Shown here one piece after another: positions 32,913-41,373 of a stretch of DNA of 42,426 nucleotides (the first letter of the stretch is position 1; every line of letters begins with the position of its first letter). The position numbers were made by a program, and so were the translations under genes. Under the pieces are notes generated by a model, which did not search any database, was not told where the DNA came from, and was given only the letters and a program-made list of their open reading frames with translations. This stretch comes from Saprospiraceae bacterium (lineage in GTDB: Bacteria; Bacteroidota; Bacteroidia; Chitinophagales; Saprospiraceae), in assembly GCA_019634045.1 (NCBI GenBank), contig JAHQWA010000239.1, positions 1 through 42,426 of the forward strand, given 5' to 3'.

Positions 32913-34406
32913 TCACTCCTCCTCCGTAGGATCATCCGTAATCAACAGCCAAGCACTTGGCGTCATTAGGTCACTCCACCTTAGCGTGTTTAAGGTGTCT
33001 ATTGTCTTCCCTTCAGGTATATAAGGCAAGGTCCATTCTGTCGTAACACCTACTGCTTCAGGTTTTACAAGGGCAGCATTGAAAGAAGATTCATCTTTTT
33101 CTATAGATACGGTAGGAAATATTTCATGGGCGTATACCGCAGTATTAGGGAATACCCGCTTTTTTCTTGGTAAAAACACGAAAGCCGTCGCCTCAGGCTT
33201 CAGCTTTTGGACTTCAAGGGGCACTTGCCGGACAAGGCTCCGCTGTTCTTCCATTAAGGGATACAATTGCAGCCAAAAGAATGTCATTCCTACTAGGCCA
33301 CTCAACAAACTAGCTCCTAAGGCTAGGGGTCTGCGGACACCATACAAGCCGATAACAGCTACAAAACTCAAGGCCCAGTAGGATCCCGCAACAGCCATTC
33401 CTGCTCGATATCCATCACCTTCAAAGTAGATAAAGCCATTGTAAAGCAATGCGAAGGCAAAGGCAAATAGTAGTACCAAATGTAAGATGGCCCCCGTTTT
33501 GACCCAATCTCGAAAGGGATAATTATCCTTGAAATATACCTCCATTTGTTTGGCTACCAACAAAGCGAGGAAAGCCTGCCAACTCAACGAAAAGGCGAGG
33601 AGACCAGCAATTAAACCTCCTGTATAAATCACTGCTTGTTCTTCGCCCTTCCGAACCATCATCACATTGTCTCTCAATCCTCCAAACAAGTAGCCCGTGA
33701 AAGGGGCCATGCCGATGACACTGTACAAGAGAAATTTGCCGATAGGAAATTGATTGACCGAAAAACTAAAACCTATAGGCTGCCAATGGAATTGCCCGAG
33801 GAGGATTAGTACTATGCTGACTGCTGGCGCAACGATCCATAAGTAAAGTTGTGACAGGTTCTTCCCGTTTGGGTGGCGCCACCATAGCCATGCCGCTAAG
33901 GCTGACCAAAACAATAGCGTGGAAACAGGGTGGATAATCAAGCCCAAAAAAAGAAAAATATAAGCGAGCGCCTGCCATGATCTAATCGGTTGTTTCATAT
34001 ACAAGACTACACTCAAGTAGGCCCCAAAATGAGCAAGAAAAAGATATATATCTGCACTGGCTAGTTTACCGAAATTTGGAAGCATCAGAGAAGATGCCAT
34101 CACCAAGAGGCTGAGAATTACACGCTGCTGCTTAAAGATCTTTTGCCCTATCCAATTAAAAAAGATTAATCCGATGAGTAAGAGTCCTCCCGATATCCAT
34201 CTAGCCTCTGCTAGATCAGCTGGATTCAAACTTAAGTTCGTGAGCCACCAGCCAGGCACCCCTGCGCCCTTGGTATCTAAGTGACTATTCCACCAAAGTG
34301 CCGCCTCTCCCCCACTCCAAAGGCTTGCCACGCCGTTCCAAAAGAGCAGATTCACCAGGAATAATACCCCTACCGCAACTGCAAAAATTCTAAACCTTGC
34401 TGACAT
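32913..34406 (-). CDS. Polytopic membrane protein of unknown function
   Basis: The 497-residue protein starts at the ATG at 34406, directly before a first membrane segment (FRIFAVAVGVLFLVNLLFWNG). An in-frame start at 34466 would add 20 polar residues. About ten hydrophobic segments follow to residue ~395, with a periplasmic-looking loop after the first (GVASLWSGGEAALWWNSHLDTKG). The last ~100 residues are soluble (VRQVPLEVQKLKPEATAFVFLPRKK... LITDDPTEEE). The plan recalls polytopic DUF6427-type Bacteroidota proteins that neighbour ubiE, but it is much longer, and that link is from memory. Glycosyltransferase-like proteins with a soluble tail are another possibility. It is divergent from ubiE. 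Confidence 0.65.
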   Translation of the reverse strand: MSARFRIFAVAVGVLFLVNLLFWNGVASLWSGGEAALWWNSHLDTKGAGVPGWWLTNLSLNPADLAEARWISGGLLLIGLIFFNWIGQKIFKQQRVILSLLVMASSLMLPNFGKLASADIYLFLAHFGAYLSVVLYMKQPIRSWQALAYIFLFLGLIIHPVSTLLFWSALAAWLWWRHPNGKNLSQLYLWIVAPAVSIVLILLGQFHWQPIGFSFSVNQFPIGKFLLYSVIGMAPFTGYLFGGLRDNVMMVRKGEEQAVIYTGGLIAGLLAFSLSWQAFLALLVAKQMEVYFKDNYPFRDWVKTGAILHLVLLFAFAFALLYNGFIYFEGDGYRAGMAVAGSYWALSFVAVIGLYGVRRPLALGASLLSGLVGMTFFWLQLYPLMEEQRSLVRQVPLEVQKLKPEATAFVFLPRKKRVFPNTAVYAHEIFPTVSIEKDESSFNAALVKPEAVGVTTEWTLPYIPEGKTIDTLNTLRWSDLMTPSAWLLITDDPTEEE

Positions 34407-34505
34407 TTTCGTGTTTTGGGTAAAGTAAAAGCAAAGCCCTATGCTTTGCAAATTTTTATCTGACAATTTAAAGGCAGGAATTCTAGAGTTGTTCGTGAGC
34501 CTGTC

Positions 34506-34513
34506 TATATTTG
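34506..34513 (+). promoter_or_regulatory. -7 box of the ubiE-porT operon
   Basis: TATATTTG matches TAnnTTTG exactly and ends 15 bases before the ubiE ATG at 34529, giving a very short leader. A TTG lies at 34489-34491 but with a spacer of only 14 bases. Confidence 0.5.
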
Positions 34514-34528
34514 CAAAAATTTTTTGGA

Positions 34529-35257
34529 ATGGGTAAAGTTGTGAAGCCTTATAGTGAGCGGGAAGATAAGAAGGGACAAGTTTCCAAGATGTTCAATAAG
34601 ATTGCTCCGTATTATGACTTCTTAAATCGACTCTTGTCGCTGGGGATTGACACCATTTGGAGAAGAAAAGCCATAAATCAACTCAAAGATGAGCAACCAA
34701 AACTCATTTTAGACGTAGCAACAGGTACAGCCGATGTTGCACTGGAAACCAGTAAGCAGCTTTCGCCGGACAAAATTATCGGCATCGATATTTCTCGAGA
34801 GATGCTAGAAATCGGGAAGAAAAAGATCAAGAAGCGCGGCTTGGACACAGTCATAGAACTCCAAGAAGGAGATTCAGAAAACCTACCTTTTGCAGATAAC
34901 ACTTTCGACGCCATTACGGTGGCCTTCGGCGTGCGAAACTTTGAAAATCTTGAAAAGGGACTTTCAGAGATGCGTCGCGTATTGAAGGATGATGGGAAAT
35001 TAGTAGTCTTGGAATTTTCAAAACCTACAATTTTTCCGATCAAGCAAATGTTTAATTTATATTTCAAATACATTTTGCCGGCAATCGGACGTTTAACCTC
35101 TAAAGATCCTCGGGCATATAGCTATCTCTACGAATCCGTGCAGGCTTTCCCCGATGGAAATGATTTTGTGAACATATTATCCAAAACAGGATACAAATCG
35201 AATCAATGCATACCGTTAACGTTAGGAATCTGTTCTATTTATTCGGGACAAAAGTAA
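34529..35257 (+). CDS. ubiE: Demethylmenaquinone methyltransferase UbiE/MenG
   Basis: The enzyme methylates demethylmenaquinone to menaquinone with SAM, the final step of either menaquinone route. The 242-residue protein has the UbiE order: VSKMFNKIAPYYDFLNRLLSLGIDTIWRRKAI, SAM-binding ILDVATGTADVALE, GIDISREMLEIGKKKI, GDSENLPFADNTFDAITVAFGVRNFENLEKGLSEMRRVLK and LEFSKPTIFPIKQMFNLYFKYILPAIGR. The ATG at 34529 is preferred over a TTG at 34511. It overlaps porT by 52 bases; this adjacency is a known Bacteroidota pairing. It complements mqnB at 9.1 kb and supports a complete futalosine route in this organism. Confidence 0.95.
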   Translation: MGKVVKPYSEREDKKGQVSKMFNKIAPYYDFLNRLLSLGIDTIWRRKAINQLKDEQPKLILDVATGTADVALETSKQLSPDKIIGIDISREMLEIGKKKIKKRGLDTVIELQEGDSENLPFADNTFDAITVAFGVRNFENLEKGLSEMRRVLKDDGKLVVLEFSKPTIFPIKQMFNLYFKYILPAIGRLTSKDPRAYSYLYESVQAFPDGNDFVNILSKTGYKSNQCIPLTLGICSIYSGQK

Positions 35258-35952
35258 TTCTGGTACTATTTCTCAGTTTGGCCTTCGCTCCTAAAGCTGA
35301 AGCACAATTTTACAGTGGAGACAACTATAACTTCTTCGACTTCCAACAGAAACCTTATTACTTCGGTATCACCTTAGCGCTGAATAGAGCAACTTTCCAA
35401 CCTTTTCGTTCTAAAGAATTTATCTTCAGTGATAGTATCAGTGCAGTACAATCGTTAAGTGGACCTGGTTTTAACCTGGGCATTGTAACCAACCTCAAAA
35501 TTGGGAACTTCTTCGACTTCAGGTTTTTACCTACTTTATCATTTGCTACCCGTAACTTAGAATATACAAATACCAGCTCTCTGAGGCCAAATAGTCAAAG
35601 AAGCGTAGAGTCTGTTTTCGTAGAACTCCCATTCCATTTCCGATATAAATCAGTTCCCTATAAGGATAAGCGCTTGTTTTTGATAGCAGGCGTGAAATAT
35701 GCCTTCGATGTGGCTAGTGACTCCCGAGCGAGGCAGGCAGAAACACTGGTAAAAATATCTCCGCACGATTTCTCGATTGAGTACGGAGCGGGCATTCAAT
35801 TCTTCTTTCCCTACTTTATCTTTTCTCCGGAATTCAAGGTTTCCCAAGGTATTGGCAATACGCTTTTGTTTAATCCCAACCTCGAGGAATCAACGATCCT
35901 GGAAAAGGTGTTCTCAAGAACTTTTACGATATCCTTCCACTTCGAGGGATAA
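35206..35952 (+). CDS. porT: PorT-family outer-membrane protein of T9SS
   Basis: PorT is an outer-membrane beta-barrel needed for type IX secretion and gliding. The 248-residue protein begins with a signal-anchor-like stretch (LFYLFGTKVILVLFLSLAFAPKAEAQ), then the PorT opening pattern DNYNFFDFQQKPYYFGITLALNRATF and PGFNLGIVTNLKIGNFFDFRFLPTLSFA, ending FTISFHFEG. Size and neighbour (ubiE) match the porT/sprT locus of other Bacteroidota. No alternative start other than the ATG at 35206 lies upstream of the signal peptide, so the first 17 codons overlap the end of ubiE in another frame. Convergent with the FecA-like receptor gene, 9 bases away. Confidence 0.88.
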   Translation: MHTVNVRNLFYLFGTKVILVLFLSLAFAPKAEAQFYSGDNYNFFDFQQKPYYFGITLALNRATFQPFRSKEFIFSDSISAVQSLSGPGFNLGIVTNLKIGNFFDFRFLPTLSFATRNLEYTNTSSLRPNSQRSVESVFVELPFHFRYKSVPYKDKRLFLIAGVKYAFDVASDSRARQAETLVKISPHDFSIEYGAGIQFFFPYFIFSPEFKVSQGIGNTLLFNPNLEESTILEKVFSRTFTISFHFEG

Positions 35953-35961
35953 GGTGCGTAG

Positions 35962-38016
35962 CTAAGGAAATACGCGTCTTACCCGAATACCTCCGTACAC
36001 ATTACGGCCTGGAGCAGGCTCATAGAAGCGACGCCCAAAGGCATTGATGCGAAGATTGTCACTATAGGCTTCGTCGGTTAGGTTGTTGATACCGAAAAAG
36101 GGTACTATGCTCCAATCTCCGAATTTAACCTTATAACCCAGGTTGAGATTTAAGACCGTGTACTGAGGCTCTCGATCAAGGCTATTTCCATCGGCGACGT
36201 AGGTGACGCCAACCATACGAGTCTGGAGTCTAGCAAAGAACCCGGCTGGATTTATGTAGCGCAGGGATGCTGAACCAAAGTGCTTCGGAATACCCGGCAA
36301 TTGCGTTCCACTTAAATCGTCCCCCCCACTGATATAGGAATCATAGTAGAAGTCCGAATAAGTATAAGCCAAATTAAAGCGCCAGTTCTTCGCAAAGGCA
36401 TATTTAATCTGAGATTCTAAGCCATTTCGAATCGTCTCCCCTGCATTGCGAAAAAAGTCTCGTCCGGGGAAATCCTCCAGCTCAAAAGAAACGATTTCAT
36501 CTTGAGTTCGAATAAAAAAGTAAGCCAGGTCGTATTGCAGTTTGCCATCCAAAACGCCTTTCAGACCTATCTCTAAATTACGGGCCTTCTGTGCTGAAAG
36601 CTCATCGTTGAAACCGCCTTGACCAGCGGGATTGTTCGACAATTCATTAAGCGTAGGCGTTTCAAAGCTTGTGGAGAACTGGGTATAGAAATGAGTTCCC
36701 GGACTAATCAGGTAGTTTATCCCTAAACTGGGATTGAAAGTAGAAAGACTTATCTCTCCCGAATCATCCCCATTGCTTATAAAAGCATCCGCTGCTTCCA
36801 GTTTATTCCAATCATATCGCAGGCTCGCCATCGCACTCCAGCCGTTGGTTAACTGTAGCTCTTCCAAGAGATATAAACCGAGATTGCTGAAAGTTTCTAG
36901 CTGATCGAAAGTGGTAGCTCCTTGGGTTCCCATCAGATTCAAAAATCGTTCTCGTTGGTCTGCTTGCTGGGCAAAGCTGTAGCCAACTTGTAGCTTATGA
37001 CCAAATTCGTCTTTTTTTGCGGGATCAAAATTTGCTAAATTGTACTGAAGAGAATGCCCCCAATAATCTCGCTTTAGGTCGATGATGCCGCCGTTCTCAA
37101 ATGGAAGCAGACCATAAAAATTACGATTACTGTAAAAGATATTGGTATTGATCTTCTTGTGTTTCAGGATAGCCGCTATTTTGAATTGATCAATCGCTTC
37201 CCCAGCCTGAAAACTAACATTCCGATCCCTGGCTTGCCGGCGATCAGCCAATACCGCATCCTCATTGATACCACCAGGATCATCTGCCTGGGGGCTATCT
37301 GTATAATTGACCAACACCTTAAAGGTTGAGTTTTTAGCAAACTCATGCAGGGCTTGGGCATTGACCGTAGTGGATTTCATGCCGCTATTTTGACGGTATC
37401 CATCCGTTTCCGTATCAGTTCCATGTATGATGTAATGTGTTCGACCTGATTTAAATCCAGCCTTCACTTGGTATTGTTGCATCTTAAAGTCTCCAAAGGT
37501 TGCACCCGCCTCAAAGAACGGAGCAGTGACCTTATCCTCCGTGGCAATACTCAAAACACCACCAGAAGCATTTCCGAACAAACCAGAACTTGGTCCCCGT
37601 AAAATCTCGATTCGATCCACTATGCCAAGATCCAAATTATCCGTCTGTCCCTGGCCATCAGGCGTGGTTTCTGGAACACCATCTACGAAAATCTTCACGC
37701 CCCGGATTCCAAATGCCGCCCTAGCACCAAAACCTCGAATCGAAATTCGTAGATCCTGCGCAAAGTTGCCCGGATTCAAGGCAAATAAGCCCGGAACCTC
37801 ATTTAGGTATTCATTGATGGAAAGTTGTTGCTGTGCAGCAAAAATGGCCGAACGTTCTATACTCGTAATGGCCATAGGTTGTCCCAAAAGGTCTCCACTT
37901 AATCGAGGTACGCGGAGCGTCACCGTTGGTAATTCGTATAATTTTGAAGTATCAACCTGTCCCACAGAAAGAGTAGGAAAAAGGCTGATCAACGATACAA
38001 TGTAAAGCAGACGCAT
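35962..38016 (-). CDS. FecA/CirA-like TonB-dependent receptor
   Basis: The 684-residue receptor starts at the ATG at 38016, directly before its signal peptide (MRLLYIVSLISLFPTLSVGQ); an in-frame ATG at 38061 lies within the next gene. It has a plug with LSINEYLNEVPGLFALNP, ISIRGFGARAAFGIRGVKIFVDGVPETTPDGQGQ and VDRIEILRGPSSGLFGNASGGVL, then a barrel with the typical FSTSFETPTLNELSNNP and the C-terminal IVPFFGINNLTDEAYSDN. It lacks the carboxypeptidase-like N-terminal domain, as in siderophore or vitamin receptors. The ligand cannot be told; iron chelate is the default family guess. No anti-sigma/sigma pair is adjacent. Confidence 0.93.
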   Translation of the reverse strand: MRLLYIVSLISLFPTLSVGQVDTSKLYELPTVTLRVPRLSGDLLGQPMAITSIERSAIFAAQQQLSINEYLNEVPGLFALNPGNFAQDLRISIRGFGARAAFGIRGVKIFVDGVPETTPDGQGQTDNLDLGIVDRIEILRGPSSGLFGNASGGVLSIATEDKVTAPFFEAGATFGDFKMQQYQVKAGFKSGRTHYIIHGTDTETDGYRQNSGMKSTTVNAQALHEFAKNSTFKVLVNYTDSPQADDPGGINEDAVLADRRQARDRNVSFQAGEAIDQFKIAAILKHKKINTNIFYSNRNFYGLLPFENGGIIDLKRDYWGHSLQYNLANFDPAKKDEFGHKLQVGYSFAQQADQRERFLNLMGTQGATTFDQLETFSNLGLYLLEELQLTNGWSAMASLRYDWNKLEAADAFISNGDDSGEISLSTFNPSLGINYLISPGTHFYTQFSTSFETPTLNELSNNPAGQGGFNDELSAQKARNLEIGLKGVLDGKLQYDLAYFFIRTQDEIVSFELEDFPGRDFFRNAGETIRNGLESQIKYAFAKNWRFNLAYTYSDFYYDSYISGGDDLSGTQLPGIPKHFGSASLRYINPAGFFARLQTRMVGVTYVADGNSLDREPQYTVLNLNLGYKVKFGDWSIVPFFGINNLTDEAYSDNLRINAFGRRFYEPAPGRNVYGGIRVRRVFP

Positions 38017-38033
38017 AAAAAGGGGTTTATCTT

Positions 38034-38630
38034 TTAGGTGGTCTTGATAGTACAACCACATTGATCATTAACGAAGGCTATGACTTCAGGGAAGAAAGTT
38101 CTAAATTCTTCATCAAATTCAGCTTCAAATTGCTGCAAATTTTCAATGACTCCTTTTAAGTACTCCGGTTTACTGAGTCGGTATTGCATGCGATCAAAAG
38201 TAAAAGCAAGGCCTTCATATTTACCATAACCGATGAGCCAATCGCCATCTAGCATATTAGACAACCGTATTTGAATTTTTGGTGGCATGACGGACTTGTA
38301 CGCTTCCAAGATAGCATAGACTCGCTTGGTAAAGGCAATAAAGTCTTCTGTTGTGAATCGTTCCCAGTTTTTCACCAATAAGTAATCATAGAAAACATCC
38401 ACAATTACCGAGGCATATTTATGATGGTAAGGATGTAACCGGTGAACACCTTCGATCACTAAGGGATGTTGATCTGTAAACTGATCAATCTTACGATGTA
38501 ATTGCACCCCTTCCTGTATTCCTTCGGAGTAGGACTCTAAATTTCTATTCTTAATCAGATCAGCCAGGAAGTTCCCTATCAGTAACTCCTCCTGCTCACA
38601 GGATAAAAATAGGTGTGCCAAAAAATTCAT
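38034..38630 (-). CDS. ACP phosphodiesterase-like protein (AcpH/DUF479)
   Basis: The 198-residue protein matches the AcpH family of acyl-carrier-protein phosphodiesterases: MNFLAHLFLS at the N-terminus, GNFLADLIKNRNL, and the metal-binding GVQLHRKIDQFTDQHP, followed by HHKYASVIVDVFYDYLL and GLAFTFDRMQYRLSKP. The H-x-x-I-D-x-F-T-D block and the FYDYLL helix are those of the HD-like family. It would remove phosphopantetheine from ACP. Its ATG at 38630 is 187 bases upstream of ychF on the other strand; the receptor gene begins 17 bases after its stop and may be co-transcribed. Confidence 0.88.
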   Translation of the reverse strand: MNFLAHLFLSCEQEELLIGNFLADLIKNRNLESYSEGIQEGVQLHRKIDQFTDQHPLVIEGVHRLHPYHHKYASVIVDVFYDYLLVKNWERFTTEDFIAFTKRVYAILEAYKSVMPPKIQIRLSNMLDGDWLIGYGKYEGLAFTFDRMQYRLSKPEYLKGVIENLQQFEAEFDEEFRTFFPEVIAFVNDQCGCTIKTT

Positions 38631-38745
38631 GCGCTAAAGGTAATGAATGCTCCCCAATTTACGACGCTAAATGCCCGCCTTGGATAATGCTCAAACACTT
38701 TTCGATAACTGTCTTCGGAACTGTTCTTCCAATCTGAAAAAATTC

Positions 38746-38753
38746 TATCTTTG
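38746..38753 (+). promoter_or_regulatory. -7 box of ychF
   Basis: TATCTTTG matches TAnnTTTG exactly, 64 bases before the ychF ATG. A possible weak -33 element (TGTTC) lies about 20 bases upstream. Confidence 0.45.
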
Positions 38754-38816
38754 CGGCGTTTCTGAAAAATCGTATTCACCGCGCCTGTCTAAGACAGGTC
38801 CAATTATATTACTGAT

Positions 38817-39914
38817 ATGGGACTCAAGTGTGGAATCGTTGGACTGCCCAACGTGGGAAAATCAACCCTTTTTAATGCGCTGACTTCGGCAAAGGCCTTG
38901 GCTGCAAACTATCCTTTTGCAACCAAAGATCCTAACGTAGGCATGATCACCGTACCTGATCCTCGCCTCGACAAATTGGCAGAATTAGTCAATCCACAAA
39001 AGATCTTGCCAACCATGATCGAGATCGTGGATATTGCCGGCTTGATTAAAGGGGCTAGCCAAGGAGAGGGTTTGGGAAATCAGTTCCTGGCCAATATACG
39101 AGAAGTGGATGCCATCGTGCACGTGGTTCGCTGCTTCGACGATGACAATGTAGTCCATGTAGACGGCAGTGTTGATCCAGTCAGAGATAAAGAGATCATT
39201 GATACTGAGCTCTTGCTAAAGGATTTAGAAACCCTTGAAAAAAGGCTGGAAAAGCTAAAGAAAGCCGCCAAGACCGGCGAGAAAGAGGCGATGAAGGCTG
39301 TGGCAACTGCCGAACGATTGAAGGATCATATGGAAAGCGGCAAGAACGTCCGAAGTTTTGAGCGTGGAGATGATGAAGCCGCTATGATCGCTGATATGAT
39401 GCTTCTTACCGACAAGCCTATTCTGTATGTGTGCAATGTCGATGAGGAGTCTGTACACGAAGGAAATGCTTATACAAAAGCTTTCAATGGCGCGGTAGCT
39501 GACGAAAATGCAGAAGTGATTCTGATTAGTGCGGGTATTGAAGCCGATATCATTGAGCTGGATGACATTGAAGAAAGGATGGAATTCTTACAGGATATGG
39601 GTTTGAATGAACCAGGAGTGAATCGCTTAATTCGATCCAGCTACAAACTCTTGAATCTGATCACTTATTTCACTGCGGGAGAAAAAGAGGTAAGAGCCTG
39701 GACCATCAAAGAAGGGACTAAGGCCCCTCAAGCCGCTGGTGTGATCCATACCGACTTTGAAAAAGGATTTATTCGCGCAGAAGTTATCCAATATGACACT
39801 TATGTCGAACTTGGATCCGAAAGTGCGGTGAAAGATGCCGGGAAATTAGGAGTTGAAGGGAAAGAATATGTGGTAAAAGATGGGGATGTGATGCACTTTC
39901 GCTTTAATGTCTAA
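38817..39914 (+). CDS. ychF: Redox-regulated ATPase YchF
   Basis: YchF is an ancient OBG-family nucleotidase that prefers ATP, binds ribosomes and affects oxidative stress responses. The 365-residue protein has G1 GLPNVGKST (9-17), the [14 protein letters not shown] switch region, G3 [20 protein letters not shown], a long coiled-coil insert ([21 protein letters not shown]...), and the C-terminal TGS-like [40 protein letters not shown]. Length matches E. coli YchF (363). Its stop codon overlaps that of the convergent exonuclease gene by three bases. Confidence 0.97.
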   Translation: MGLKCGIVGLPNVGKSTLFNALTSAKALAANYPFATKDPNVGMITVPDPRLDKLAELVNPQKILPTMIEIVDIAGLIKGASQGEGLGNQFLANIREVDAIVHVVRCFDDDNVVHVDGSVDPVRDKEIIDTELLLKDLETLEKRLEKLKKAAKTGEKEAMKAVATAERLKDHMESGKNVRSFERGDDEAAMIADMMLLTDKPILYVCNVDEESVHEGNAYTKAFNGAVADENAEVILISAGIEADIIELDDIEERMEFLQDMGLNEPGVNRLIRSSYKLLNLITYFTAGEKEVRAWTIKEGTKAPQAAGVIHTDFEKGFIRAEVIQYDTYVELGSESAVKDAGKLGVEGKEYVVKDGDVMHFRFNV

Positions 39915-40453
39915 AAGCGCCACTCATCTCGGTATTCATTAAATACCTTAACCAAGTTTTCTGCATCATCTAAGGCGCGGTGTTGCTCGCCGGAGAATTC
40001 AAAACCTTCGGCTTCGACGGCGCGCCTTAGGCCTCTTCGTCGATGCAATCGCTTCAGTTCGTGATATTGCTGCTTAACGTTGATATGCGGCTCCGTCCAA
40101 TCAAATTCCATCTTGTGAAGCTTACAATCCTGGATTAGCAACTCTTGATCAAAGCTCCCCCAAGCACAGAGTAGATAGTCTTCATCATAGATATCAATCC
40201 AGTCTTTGAAATCCTCCGCTACCTTATCAAAACGAGAAGCTCGATTGATTTCATCCTGTTCTATACCCGTTAACTTCCTGCAATAATGAGATAAGTACGG
40301 ATGTATGACTGGGCGAACCAGTCGACTGAAGGTATCCATAACGTCGCCATAGGGATCTAATTTGTAGGCGCCAATTTCTATAATCTCCTGGACCTGCGTA
40401 CGAGGATTCCCGTCCCAGCAGGTCGCTTCCAAATCGTAAACTATAAAGTTCAT
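39911..40453 (-). CDS. DEDDh 3'-5' exonuclease (ERI-1/KapD type)
   Basis: The 180-residue protein has the DEDDh exonuclease motifs: D7 and E9 in YDLEATCW, the third metal acid at D102 (AWGSFDQELL), and H158/D163 in QHRALDDAENL. The opening V-Y-D-L-E-A-T-C-W and the LTGIEQDEI segment are those of the ERI-1/KapD-like subfamily, which trims RNA ends in eukaryotes; bacterial substrates are less clear. It is likely cytoplasmic. Its ATG at 40453 lies two bases after the stop of the ion-channel gene, so it is the second gene of that transcript. Confidence 0.9.
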   Translation of the reverse strand: MNFIVYDLEATCWDGNPRTQVQEIIEIGAYKLDPYGDVMDTFSRLVRPVIHPYLSHYCRKLTGIEQDEINRASRFDKVAEDFKDWIDIYDEDYLLCAWGSFDQELLIQDCKLHKMEFDWTEPHINVKQQYHELKRLHRRRGLRRAVEAEGFEFSGEQHRALDDAENLVKVFNEYRDEWRF

Positions 40454-40455
40454 CG

Positions 40456-41247
40456 CTACTTATCTGATGATACTGATCTTTCAATAAGACGTCGTAGTTC
40501 GCTTATCTCTTCTTGTAATCCGTCTATTTTGCGTTCTAAGTCCTGGTTGTTGTCCATGGTCATTTCATCAACAAAAACGGCATTAGCTAAAGAGAGGCCA
40601 AAAATACCTCCCAACAATATAACAACAACAAAGTAGAATCGGGTTATACCTATAATAAAATGATTCTCCGTTCGCGCAGTTATAATCGCCACGATTTCAT
40701 TCCAGCCTTCCAAAGTAAACAACTGAAAGATGGAATAGGCTGAGACCAATGGGTTCCCAAAAAATTCGGGAGCAAGTTCTCCATAAAAGTGGCAGGTAAA
40801 GATGGCTAATAAGAAATTGAGAAAGACCAGTGCCAAGACCACGAAAACGGAGGCTTGTAAGGCTCTGGTCAAGCCCGTCATGACCTGATTTAGATGAGGC
40901 ACAAATTGGATAAACCTTATTAGCCGAATCAGTCGGAATAGCCTCAAGACGATCAAGAGTGATGTATCTGGCAAGATCGGAAAGAAAAAGACAAATAAAG
41001 TGGGTAAACTCCCCATCACTATTATGAAATCAAAACGGTTCCAAGCACTGGCAAAATAGGCCTTAGTGCCCAAAACTCGCATTTTCACAATAGCTTCAAT
41101 CAGAAAGAAAACGACCAAAAGATGGTCGGCTGATTCCAACCAAGGATGGTGCATCCAAGCAGGAAAGTACATGATAAATATGATGACTGCATTAATTAAA
41201 ATCGCAATCATGATATTCCGCTCCGAAAGAAAAAAGCGCTTAAGCAT
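40456..41247 (-). CDS. Single-domain voltage-gated cation channel (NaChBac/BacNav type)
   Basis: The 263-residue protein starts at the ATG at 41247; an in-frame TTG at 41283 is possible but weaker. It has six membrane segments: S1-S3 between about 12 and 92, S4 LLIVLRLFRLIRLIRFIQFVP with R102, R105, R108 and R111 every third residue, S5 at about 131-152, and S6 at about 201-226. The pore selectivity filter is TLEGWNE (178-184), where NaChBac has TLESWAS. A C-terminal helix at 233-258 (NNQDLERKIDGLQEEISELR) looks like the tetramer coiled coil. It should form a homotetrameric sodium- or calcium-selective channel in the inner membrane. It is followed by the exonuclease gene after two bases. Confidence 0.9.
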   Translation of the reverse strand: MLKRFFLSERNIMIAILINAVIIFIMYFPAWMHHPWLESADHLLVVFFLIEAIVKMRVLGTKAYFASAWNRFDFIIVMGSLPTLFVFFFPILPDTSLLIVLRLFRLIRLIRFIQFVPHLNQVMTGLTRALQASVFVVLALVFLNFLLAIFTCHFYGELAPEFFGNPLVSAYSIFQLFTLEGWNEIVAIITARTENHFIIGITRFYFVVVILLGGIFGLSLANAVFVDEMTMDNNQDLERKIDGLQEEISELRRLIERSVSSDK

Positions 41248-41296
41248 ACAAAATCGAGGTGCAACCACCGCTGATAATTCCAACGGCAGTATGGGT

Positions 41297-41318
41297 AAAA
41301 AAAGTCATCTTAGATGAC
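41297..41318 (-). terminator. Intrinsic terminator of the acyltransferase gene
   Basis: On the minus strand GTCATC and GATGAC (41318-41313 with 41309-41304) form a 6-bp stem with a TAA loop, followed at once by TTTTTTT (41303-41297). It lies 56 bases after the acyltransferase stop codon and 50 bases before the ion-channel ATG. Confidence 0.75.
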
Positions 41319-41373
41319 GCCCGTAATATATTAATACTTATTGTAATCCTTCCAGATATTCCGACGAAAGGCT

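Noticed and set aside
37526-38005. A 159-codon plus-strand frame inside the FecA-like receptor gene
   Set aside because: Antisense to conserved plug-domain sequence; composition rich in S, P and R as expected for a shadow frame.
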